A stretch of 64,000 bases of DNA from Xiphophorus maculatus (lineage: Eukaryota > Chordata > Actinopteri > Cyprinodontiformes > Poeciliidae): NCBI RefSeq assembly GCF_002775205.1, contig NC_036450.1, forward strand, positions 18,371,479 to 18,435,478, given 5' to 3'. Made by a program: the position numbers and the translations under genes. The notes under the pieces were generated by a model. That model made no database searches, was not told where the DNA came from, and worked only from the letters and a program-made list of their open reading frames with translations. Below, in pieces: positions 12,101 to 24,100 of the stretch (its first letter is position 1; each line of letters starts with the position of its first letter).

Positions 12101-15100
12101 TTTTAGAGTGTTGTAAGTATGAAGAAGAGAGAAGATGCATGCTGAGAGAGTGTGTAGGTATTAAAGAAAGGTTTAATTTAATAGAATTTTTGAGGAGAGA
12201 TTTCGGGAGTAGACATATTCAAATAATTATTCGGTATCTTAAAAAAACAAAGCTATTTCATAGGATATGAGTAGAGCAAGTTGGGTGTGAATGTGTAAAG
12301 AATATCAAAGAGGGGTATATAAAGTTATAAGCAAGTTGGATAATATAAGCAGGTGTGTATGTGTGGGGGTATGTTTAATCAGGAGTTAATGGAGGGAAAA
12401 GGTAGAAAGTGAAAGTTTATAGACCATCTCGAACCACACTCCATACTGGTAAGTGGCGGTAATGCTACTGTGAGTTTGTTGCCAACCGCCAATAAATACC
12501 AAGAAGAAGAAGAAGAAGAATCTTGCATCTGGTCCCATAGAAATGAATACTATTTTCCTTGACTCCCCCTAGTGGTCTGGAGCACTTCCGTTTTCAACAC
12601 TTTTTGTTTGCTGCATTTCATTCGGGGGTGTTTGCGTCTCTCTTTTTATTTGCTGCATTTCATTCGGGGGTGTTTGCGTCTCTCTTTTTGTTTGCTGCAT
12701 TTCATTCGGGGGTGTTTGCGTCTCTCTTTTTATTTGCTGCATTTCATTCGGGGGTGTTTGCGTCTCTCTTTTTGTTTGCTGCATTTCATTCGGGGGTGTT
12801 TGCGTCTCTCTTTTTATTTGCTGCATTTCATTCGGGGGTGTTTGCGTCTCTCTTTTTGTTTGCTGCATTTCATTCGGGGGTGTCTTCTTTTTTGTTTGCA
12901 TGTTTTCTCTTTTGCTGCGCATTTGCACCTGTCGGCCACCGTATGTTACAGTCATTTTACTGAGCTAACCAGACCATCTGCGTTTCCTTAAATTTTTTTT
13001 TAAAAAGCATCTTTTCTCAGGAAATGTGTGTAACAAAGTTGATAAAACAAATGAAACAGACATCACTCGTTCTTGATCTTCCTGCTTTTAACCAAAATAT
13101 CAGACAGGAAGCAGACCCCTTTCTGTCAGTGCTAATGAAAATGTAGACGTAATTAGTGGTCAGTTCAAAACCCCTGCAGTGTGGGAAGTGAGAACTTAAT
13201 TTCAGCGTTATTATTAAAAATACCTTAAATATAACACAAATAAACTGAGCTGCACAATCCAAATAGATTGTTGTGATTTTTGTTTTTTAAAGGAAACAAT
13301 AATAAACTTCAGTAATATTGCAAGAGCTGATAATTTCAGGCTGATTTCCTCTCACATTTTCCTCACAAGACATCAAGATTGTTTTGATGCTTATTGATTC
13401 TGGAAGGAGCTTGGTCTTTGACCCCTGTCGCTGTGTATTATTAGCTTGACACAACCCTAAAGTGTGCTTTCTTCCACCCGCCCCATCAGCTTCACTCTGT
13501 TTTGCTCAGCAGATTCAGCCGACAGTACGTACAGTGTGTCTGCTGGAGGAATATGGTTAGGAGATTTCCAGGCACTCCTACGTTATTGGAGGAAGAGATT
13601 CTTGCAGGGATGAAAGCTTTGACAGCCGTCGGGGGGGGATGATGTAATCTTGTTGGGCTGCATGTTTTCTGCACCAGTGAGAAAACAGAGCTCCAGAGAG
13701 TACATCTGGAAGTTTCACAGAGTGTAACCTGACACCGCCAGGCATGTCCAATCAATATAGGAAGGGACGCAAACATGGAAGATGGTGAGGAGGGAAGAGC
13801 AAAAATGAATGGAAAGAAGGAAAAAGTGAATGAATGATGATGATGAATGTTGTTGGGGGACAGAGAGATGGACCAATGGATTAATGATTGGATGGAGGAG
13901 AGGAAATAGCCTGAGGAGGCTGATGTTAATGATTCTAGCCATGCCAGAAAACTGACTGGAGGGCCACCTGTGATTTTAGTCCAAGCTGAAATACCTCAGT
14001 AACAGTTTGCTGTCTACACAGATGATCAAGGTATAAAAAGTATTTGATGTCCTTAATGAGTGTTTTTGGGATGGAGAGACAAAATTTGACCAAATTTTTA
14101 AAAAGTCTTCCAATAAAGATTTATTCTAAATTAAAAAAAAAAAAAAACCAACAACATATGATTGCATGCTAACGCATTAAAAGTTGTAGACTGTACAAAT
14201 TGATCATTTCAGCGTTGGCATTTTTGTCTAAGTAATTAAAGCGGACACGACTTTGACTTGATCACTGTTGTGTATAGATTTCTTTTGCTTTTTGTTACGC
14301 TAACATATTTCAAAATATTCTATCAACAACAACAAAAAACTCCGGGGAAAAGGCATTATATATTGAATATTGGAATATTGCACATTTTGTGCTTATTATT
14401 ATACCTTACCTTAAGCCTTTCAAACAGCTGAAACAAAGATTGTTTTTTGTTTTAAGCAATGAAAAGGTGTACGATAGGAGTCATCCTTTAGAGGGGCAGC
14501 ACTGCCATGCTTTGAGCTCCATGCAGACTGAGGAAACTGAGACCACCTTGCGCTTTCTCTGAGAACTTCAAGCCTTAGGAAATTGATTTAAATTTTAGTG
14601 TCTGACTTTTTAAAAATGTTAGTATACTTAACCACCCAGTATCTATCTTGTTCTAAATTATTGGTAAAAGATTGCCATGTGCAGTCATTTCAGCTCTTCA
14701 TTTTGCCCTTTAAACCAACTCAACTATTGGTTAAACAGAACAATGCCTCTATTTGTATCATTGCTTAACACAAAATTGTGGAAACTTGACAACCAATAAA
14801 AGTCAGACTTAACAAGCCCTGTGTAAAGGGCAGAGAATGAAGGTTTAGGAGTGAGTGATGCAATGTTGTTCCTGGATGCCTACTGTGTAAAAACACAAGC
14901 AGCACCAGCTTTTTGTCTCCGGTAATGGTTTTCTGCTGTGCAGGAGCATGGAGAACTTTACAGAGATGCTGCTGCTGCTGCTGTTTCCACTCACACTGTC
15001 ATCTTGGGTTATTTATTCCGTCCTCCTCTGCTTGGAGACATTTACTCTGAAATTCTGAAGAATTCAGCCCCCGGTTTCCAAGTGCATACAAAGACATGAA

Positions 15101-18100
15101 CACACCCACATTCATAACCCCTCATGTCCACTGCACACCCACTCACTGTCAGTTTGCCAGGATGCAGAGTCTGAGCTGATGTCCAAAGGAGAAAATGAAG
15201 TCAATATGAGGAGATCAAAATCCTCTGAAACTCAGCATAATTATTCCCAAAGCGATCACACCAGAAAGTATTAATATAATCGCTGAAAAAACAACAACAA
15301 CAACAAAAGAACATAAGGAAACTGTGTACAGGAGAAGCACTTGAGAAAGCATGAGAACTTAGATAACCAGGGGAGAACCAATAAAGATAAAAGAATAAAG
15401 AGGAAATCTGGAACATATTTCAGTTTCATAAGTTTCATGGCTCGAAGCTGCCCCTGGTCATGCCAGATGTCCGTCTCCTGCCAGGACGTCTGTTGTTAAA
15501 TGCCAGCAGATGGTGCAGAGAAGTTCCAGGTCCCACCCAAACCCCTTCTGACCTTATTCCTCCTCTGTGTGTCTAAAATGTTCATGTTTGTGAGCAAGTA
15601 TAGATGTTTCCCCTTTTTAATTACAAACCACTTAGCTGCATTAGATTATGTTACTCACACCTTCTTTACCACAGCTCATTGAAGATGAGTTTCAGGGTCC
15701 TTGATGACTCTGTTTTCCAAAGGTGCTGATTTGGTAAGCTGTAAAAGCTGTTTATAGCTGGTTAGATGCTCTATAAATGAGCAGGTGCCAGTTAGATGTG
15801 TTTTTTTTAACTGTAGCTGACTCAGGCTTTGAAGCCTACAGGTGCAGAGCTGGGTGACTTTTATGACTGGTGAGAAGTCTAAGAGACCAACAGGTGCTGA
15901 CCAGTTCTGACCACGTGACCATGTCTGTGAAGCTTTAAAGAACAACAACACTGTTTAGTGCTTGAGTGGAGCTACCTTTGGCTGTAGAAATGGGGTGGTC
16001 TGCAGAACAAGATGTTTTTGTTGAAACCTTCCAAACTCCTTCATGTAGAAGGAGCTTGGCTTAAAGCAGAACCCTTGTTACACATTTTGTTTTTCCCCGC
16101 TGAGCAAGAACAAGACTTTAAGGCAAATAAACAAACCAAAGATTATTGTTCTGGCTCCTTAAATGCCTTTAACCTCATTACTTGCTATGAGTTCTGGCAG
16201 AAATATATTGATAAATGGGCATTGAATTATGTTTACGGCAGAAATATTACACCAATGTTTCTGCCTCTTCAGGCTGGTGGATCAATTGACTCGTTTTTCA
16301 CTTCAACTGTTTGTAATTGATATATACTTAATCTACACGCAGTGAGCACAGTGATGTTTAGTCAAATGTTCTAAAGTCACCATAATAATTGTCAGTCAAT
16401 CAAGTGTATTTGTATAGTAGATTTCAGCAGCAAGGCCGTTACATGTGCTTTATGCAATAAAAACTTTGTTCCATCATATTGCTTTAAAATCTTGTATCTG
16501 CCAACTAATTTGTGTGATTGTGGTCAGACACATTATTGTTAGAGTTTTTTCCTCCATTAAGAAAATCTGTCACATTGTCTGAGAGGTTCTAATCAAAGAT
16601 GCTGTAATATCCAACCTGTGACCAGCAGATGACAACAAATTTAAAATAAAATATAATTAAAAAAAAAAAAAAAAAAAAATCCAGAGCGTGGCTAAAGCAG
16701 TTCTGGGCAAAATATTCTCCAAAACCAATTGGAACTTGGGTTTTTCCTGAAGCCATTTCTCATTTCCTTTCAGCCAATCTTCACAGTGGAAGATCAGCTG
16801 ATGGTGAGCATAATGTAAAATTGATGTAGAAAAAGGAAAAACAAAAACAATGAAAGTCATCTCAGCTGTTGTCGTGGTTACTAGCACAGAAAGCGACAAT
16901 GGGTATATGCAAATTTGGCCTGTTTGTCATTGTTTATAATAATCTTGGAGGCCCAATCAATATTTAAACACCACTTACAGAATAAAAAAACCAACAATTT
17001 TTTCTGTAGAGACTTACTACTTTTATTTTCTATAATTAGTGCAAGACAAGCAGAAAGGCCGTGTTGGTGTGGACAGGGTATTTTTATGTACAGTACAGAC
17101 CAAACGTTTGGACACACTTTCTCATTAAGTTCAATGAGAAAGTGTGTCCAAACTTTTGGTCTGTACACGCCCGCCCACACACCCCTTCACACATATGCTG
17201 AAGGTGGCATGCAGCTTAAAATATTTCCTCTTTTCTGTTGTCAGCATGTTGAGCTTTAGATGCTCTGTGTAGCTGCTTGATGCTCTGCTGTGGTGCAATC
17301 GAAACTGAGCTTATATGCACACCAAACCTGTTTTTTCAGGCCTTGAGACATGGGCGATAGTTTGTGTAGACAGACTTACATCTCAGAACCAGATCCTGCC
17401 CTCAAGGGTAAAAATTTAGAGTTTCTTTTTGACGTGTCGTAACTTTTACCTAATTATTTTTAGTGTACATCAGACATTTTCTCAGAAATTGAGGGTTGAA
17501 TTATTTTTCCTACGAAGTTGCTCAATTTAAATGGCAAAAGCCATTTTGCTTCAAGACTGAGTTTAAAGAAAGAATAATGACACCATTTATGAACACGCTC
17601 ATTAAACACATTCTTCTGTAAACATCCTGTTTAGCACATTAGCAAGTTTACATATAAGTACAAATGGAAATTACTGCTATATTGTAGCTTAGCTAGTGAC
17701 CTAAAGTACAAAAAACAATTAGCTAAATGGACATTTTTCCTCAGATCAAAACTGTTGTTTTCTCAAAAGAACTACAAGACAAGTTGCAACTATCTAACGA
17801 GTTGGCCAGGTGTGGTTAGCATGGGACTCACACAGTTCAAGTGTGGGACTCATAAGCTCAAGTATGAGACCTATAGTCCTGGAATTGCAGCAACTTTATA
17901 TGTATATTTCTACGTTTAAAAAAAATGTTGGTTCTTCATGTTTTTAGCCAAATTCTGAGACAATTTCCATTTTCAAACAGAAAAGCTACCTTGTTGATTT
18001 CTCGGGCAGAGAATTACTCTCAACAAAAGCTGGTTTTAATTTAATTGGACATAGTGAGGTGGTACCAAGGACAACAAAATGAAAACGACAGGCACCTAAA

Positions 18101-21100
18101 GTGTGCCAGGTGACAGAGGACATTTTTCTGTAATTTACTTTTCAGGACAGCTCAACTGTGATTTGCACTTGAGCTCAGTGCTCAAAATGAAAAAAAGAGA
18201 AAGACCTGACTGGCCTGGAGCCATTTTAAATCAGCTAAATTAGCCGTGCGTCTTGCACTATCCATGTGTGTATGGATGTGTGCCTTGAGAGTTTAGGGGA
18301 TCTCTGTAATTAAGTTAATAGGGACAGGAAATGGATCTCTGGGAGAGAGTCACAGAGGAAGAACAGAAATTATGGAGAGTGGAAATAGTGGAGATAATTC
18401 ATCCTGGCAGAGATTCCTTCATGTAAAAACTAGGAATGGAGAAGGTACAATAGTATCTGAAATCTTTGTCATTGAGATCAATACGTTATTTTTTCCAACT
18501 TTTCTGTTTGAGTGAGGAAGCCATAACACCAGAATTGCATATAATTCTAGGATCCTAAGTCACCTTGAACTATGATCTGGATTCTTGCACAAGTTCTTTT
18601 CATTTGTGACAAGTCTTTTTTTTTTTTTAAATTAAAGTATGAAGTGCACTATGTCCGTTCACTGTAATTTAAAACAATGATCAGAATCAATTACCTGTCA
18701 CATTTGGCCATGAAATTCACAAAAACATTCAGACTTCTATTTGATATTAATGGATCACCATTAATATTCACTCACTATTATAAATATGATAGGACATAAT
18801 AAATATAGAAATGAATGAAGATTAGCAGTTTATCTGAAAAGATATCCTTAAGCATTAACATGAGCCAAGTTTCACCACATTTAAAACAAACTACAGCCTC
18901 AGGGCTTCCTTGCTGTTGAGGATAATTCATGTTAGCACAATAACTATCATACCCAGAAAACAAATAGAATAGAATTACTCTTTATTGTCCCACACCTTCT
19001 GCGTAATGGCAACAAAGTGACAGCCTATAAATTCACACAAATATAAAAATGTCAAATATATGTTAAGAATATCATACTTTACAGTAAGGGCACAATTTCA
19101 AGATGAGATATGGTGCGGTTATTAAAAATAGCATACACCAATCCAAAAGACTGCTGATTGTTTGGGCAATAAAGCACAGGAGTGTAAAATACAACTGATG
19201 TTAAACTGCAACCTGAAGCGTTTATGAACCTCAGGGTCTTTGTTTTCTGCAGATAACGTGGGTTTGTTGGTGTTTTTTAACCTTAGCTATCAGTGTCCAT
19301 CAGAGTGGGTTGTATTCGAAGGTGAATGAATTTGTGAACTGCAGTCGCTTTTGGAGGTTTTCCACCACGTTTCACAGGTTTGCTCAGAGACCCCCGGAGC
19401 AGACCTAATCTCCTGGAGGGACTATATTTCCACTTTTGCCTGGAAATGCCTTGGGATCCAACAAAATGTGCTTGAGAGAGAGAAACAGCTTCTTTGACTC
19501 TGTGGCCAGGATGAACCTTAATGTGTTGTTTTCTTTCTTTTCATCTTTAAAAAAGATTTATTTTCTTTTTAGAGTTTTTGCTCATTTTGTTCAGATCAGA
19601 GCAGTGAATCAACTGGCCGAACGGCCACCATCATCACGCTTCAAACTGCTGAAAGAGATATAATTACACTGATCCAGACATTACATCATACTTTTCTGCA
19701 GCTTTAGGGTCAAACGCATGAACAAAGGATCCCCATCAAAAGACAAACAGCTGCTTGTGTTTGTGTCTCCATGTATGTGGTCCGTGTTCTGCTTGTAATC
19801 CCCTTGTTCTTCCGCATCGTGCTGCTTCTTCACAAGTCTCAGAATTAAATCAGTTATCCTGGAGGAATTCACTGGCACAGTAAGCATAAAGAGTGTCATT
19901 GTAGCGGAGGCCCAAAGAAACATGGAGGGATTAAAATAGCGTCTCTGTGATATGTTCAGGCGGAGCCAGACAGAACAGAGGGCAGAGAAGAAGTCATTGT
20001 CCCGCACGTCCGCCTGAACTCTGACCAATGTGCTTCGCTCTGGTATATGAAATTCCTCCAACCTCCTCCAGAATGATTGAATGTGTGTGTGTGTGTTGGG
20101 TTTATCTGTGTGGCTCTTGTCTCATAATTTCTTTGCTGCCATGTCTGAATGACGGCAGCATTTGACATTTGAATTTACAGTAGAATTTCTCCAACATAGT
20201 TATCTTGTTTATTTTTCATTTCCGAATCGCATCTTTCCGAATCACTAAAGATGCGATTCGGAAATGAATCGCATCTTCCTGCGATTCATTCACATGTCCT
20301 GTGAATGTTTATGACTGTCTGAAAGGGAAAAAAAAAAAAACAACTCGTGTACTTCTCCTCTTTCTAGATTTCAGTCAGTTTATTTAATATAAACTCACTG
20401 GAGAGCTCTGCAGTAGACTAAAATAACTGATTATGTCCTTCAGCTGTAAATGGTCTTATTACATCTGACCTTTTGTCTTCCTTTTTTTGTGCTTGCAGTG
20501 CTGCTGACATGTGTGTTGTCCTTCAACGTGGATCAGAAGAATGCTATGTCCTTCAGCGGTCCTCTGGATGACATGTTTGGCTACACTGTCCAGCAGTTTG
20601 AGAACAGCGAGGGGAAATGGTGAGCTTCATTTTTGAAAATCTTTACTTCTGTCCAAGATATCTTCAAAATCAGCATGCAACTCTGGCTATCTTAATCTCC
20701 TTGTTATTATTATAATTTCCTCATGAAGCACATTAAATAATGACGATGCATTTTTAACAGTACTTAAAAAGACCAGTAACACTTTATTTGAAGACTGACT
20801 ATCACAAACATTACATAACACCTGTCATGAATATGAAGGAGTCTTTATGAATGTTTGACTGTTGTCATAAAGTGTCATTTGGCAAATGACACTTTTAATG
20901 CAAAGTTGCTTTAAAAATTGCATTAAAAGTCCATTAAAAGTGCCAACTTTGCATTAAAGTGTCATTACTTACCAAATAATTCAAAATTGGCACTTTTAAT
21001 AGGCTTTTAATGCAGCTTTTAAAGCAGCTTTGCATTAAAAGTGTCATTATTTACCAAATGACACTTCATGTCAACAGTCATAAACCTTCATAAAGAGTCC

Positions 21101-24100
21101 TCCATGTTTATGACAGGTGTTATGACATATTTATGAAGGTGTCATATCGGTCTTATGCATGCCCCTTCAAATAAAGTGTTACCAGAAGACCTTTAAATTC
21201 TTCTGTAAATTTTAATAAAGCTATTAATTATAGAAACCGCCAAAGTAGGAGAGAGTGAACAACATGGTGAGCTTATAAGAGATTACAGAGGCCTTCAGAT
21301 AGAAGGTTCCAGGAGTTTATGATTCTAATCAGGGATTTAAGGAGATCTCAAAAGAATTTGAAATCAGCCATTCAAATATGTGGCAACTGGAGGATGTTCA
21401 AAACTGCCAACAAGCCCGGGTCTGGCCAGTGAATTAGCACTGAAAGAAAACTGCAAGATGATAAAATCTCACAAAGACTGAATGTTGTTAATAAAAAAAT
21501 GATGCAAGCACTGTTGAGGTGGAAATTGCTTATTCAGGTGAGGGCTTACAAAACCTGCCAACAGGTCAGAGTAAAAGTACTTTCAGAGTCGATGCGTTGC
21601 TTTTATACCAAGAAAAAGGGATCATAAACATATGAGAGACAGTCTGGCTCCCTTGCAGCTACAGAAAACAACATCTCCAGGACAGCTAACCTTGGGTGTG
21701 TATCTGAGTCCTGTTCATTCGGTGAAAGTTCAGAAGCATTAAAACCAAAACATAACGTGACGTGACTATCAGATTAATAAAGCCATCAGATATTACCCTG
21801 TAATAAAATCTGGCACCACAATGAGAAGGCCACATGAAGTTTGGAGGTCTGAAGCAATAGGCTGTGCAGAAAGTTGGTGACCTCGGTGCACCATGTGCCT
21901 CAGTGTCCCAGATCATGTAATTTTATACATTGGTGGCCTTGGAGATGATTGGAACACCTGGATTTAATTATCTGCTAGGTGACACAATATTCTTTGTAAA
22001 ATAGAGTATTTATTTAAAAAAGAAGATTGAATGCAATTATCACATAATGCTTAGAAGAGTTGCCTGACTAAAGTTCAAGGTGTTCTGATGTAGCCTATTT
22101 GATGAGATTTTTTTACAGTGAAAAAAAGTTTTTTTTGTGTGTGTGGATCTATTTTTCCTCTTTACTGTCACATTAGATGCTGTAGCAAAATAAAATAACA
22201 TTTTAAGCCCACTTCGCCCTTCCATAGTTGCAAAGTGCAAGAAGTTAGTATTAAACTCCAAATACATGTCCTGAAATCCACTGAAGAGATGGCGTTAATA
22301 GTTTAATGTACTCTAAAAGGTATTTCTTTGAGTTATAGTCATTGTTAGAGGAACTATTGATACCGATCAAGAATAACTTTATAAAAATCTAAAAAAAAAA
22401 AGACATTGATCATTAGTAAGACTAAGACAAAAATGACCTGTTTTCATATTATTTCACCTTTAAGCTACTGTTTCAGGAGTTAGTCTTTTTTTTTTCTTGT
22501 AGGAAATATATTGAATCTGTAATAAATTAATGGTAGGGAACAGCAGTTCTGATGGTCTGAATTATTTCTGTTGCTCTGTTATTGTTCTATAATCTTGAGA
22601 AATGATTTATTTTGAGGAACTGAAGGGGATCAAAAAATAGCATTTTATTTCACCAGGGTAATTCCCTAATTTAATTTATTTAAATTCTTAAATGGCTGAG
22701 GACGTAAAATACTCTCATTAACGTGCATAAATAAGTGAGAGGGAGCACAACAGCTGCTGCTGTAATAGGAATTCTTGCCTTTATTGACTAAAACCATAAA
22801 TTGCTCAGTATATTCAGTATAAACACTGAAACCAAACATCCCTGACTGCCTGCTGCATTAACTTGTGAACACACTTTTAAAGCCTTGTTAATACTCATTA
22901 GTGTGTTTGGTTTTGGTTTCTTCTTTCTATACCTCATCTTTAGTTACGCCAGGATTTACTGGTTCAGATTGCTTCTTTCCAACCTTTTGCAAAGCCACAT
23001 TTGATCTCAGATTAGTCGTACCTGGTTCTGTTGCACAACACGGAGCTCGATAAAGCTCATGTGATATAAGTTACTCTAATTCACTCACTGCTAATCGGTG
23101 GAGTAAGCTGTGACTGTAACCATGTTATTTTGATTTTAAGCCATCGGGAAGAGAATCAGTCAAAGTCCCAGTGAAAAGAAATTGAACCCTGAAAGAAAAA
23201 ACAGGGTTAAAGAGTGCAGACGTGAGAGACGCTGGATGGATGATTGAGACGAGAACTGCAGACTTTGTGTTTAACAAACTTCACAATCACACGGTGATTT
23301 AGCACAAATATTGCCACGACTGGGAGGCGACTAACTAGCTTCAGATGTAGCCACCAGTTCTCCTCCCTCGGTGGTGTTGAAAACTAAAACATCCGCACAA
23401 ATGCAGCATGATGTGGCATGATCATAATTCAGTGCGCTGCATCTTTGGTTCGCCATGAGTTTCATATTGTTCAAGGGTGTTGCAATAAATCTTAGGAATA
23501 TGTTGCATTGCTTTTGAGTCAACTAAAAAAAAAAATGTTGCAGGAAAGTTTCAGGAACACTTTTTTCTTGTTCCTGCAGAAATTTGATGTCGGCAAATAA
23601 GCCAAAGCTGACCCAAAAGATTGTTTGAAACACTTTTCATGTCATAATTGTTCACTCGGCATGTGCTAACAGCTGGACTTAAAGAATACCTGCGGAGTGG
23701 CGTAAAACATTATGTCGTGGTGTTTCTCACAAGCAGCTGATGGAAGTCTGAGTCCCTTGTTGTTGCGCTTCGTTGCGTGTTTTAAATGACCCCATTAGAG
23801 TCGAGGAATGTTAATAAGCCTAAGTGTTCAGAGGAAGGCAGATGACCGCCTGTTTTTAGCATCAGTTTACTGACGGGGTGGCAGGATTTCGTGTAACACC
23901 CACACACACGTATCGTTGACACAGTTGGGCACCCTGACCTTAAATAGCAGAAACAGGCGCTCAGAAAGAGCAGCACTGCTCTGTCCAGCAAACAGCTGCA
24001 GCATTTTAACTGAATTTAGTGATGTAAAAACTAAATGGAATGATTTTTCTTTTATTAACTTAATGTGATAATACAGTTAATTAACAGAAGTCACTTGGGC

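Larger units (their letters stand above)
11788..12943. mobile_element. Foldback transposable element with long unequal inverted arms
   Basis: The outer ends are perfect inverted repeats starting TACGGTGGCCGACAGGTGCA. A 6-bp direct repeat TGTTAC flanks both ends (11782-11787 and 12944-12949), as expected of a target-site duplication. The left arm is 11788-12003 (216 bp) and the right arm 12518-12943 (426 bp). They are colinear and nearly identical except that the right arm has five extra copies of a 42-bp unit (5 x 42 = 210, the exact difference). The loop (12004-12517) holds the 3' end of a LINE. There is no transposase, so movement would need a trans-acting source. Superfamily not recognised. 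Confidence 0.8.
3129..20498 (+). other. itga1: itga1 intron 1 (17.4 kb)
   Basis: GT-AG intron, by far the largest of the gene. It holds two degenerate Tc1/mariner copies, a palindromic tandem repeat, the 1156-bp foldback element with its LINE fragment, a solo hairpin MITE and several simple repeats, all listed separately. Outside the foldback element no reading frame is longer than about 126 codons, so it contains no pelota-length intronless gene. Long first introns often carry enhancers, but I cannot see any by eye. Confidence 0.8.

Noticed and set aside
12559..12991. Overlapping 128-139 codon ORFs on both strands with 14-residue repeats
   Set aside because: They are by-products of the 42-bp minisatellite being a multiple of three; no independent coding signal.
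14951..14985. Short CTG repeat as an unstable triplet locus
   Set aside because: Only about five units; unremarkable.
17093..17166. MicroRNA-like hairpin
   Set aside because: The stem is the terminal inverted repeat of a common fish Tc1-type MITE, so a miRNA call is not warranted.
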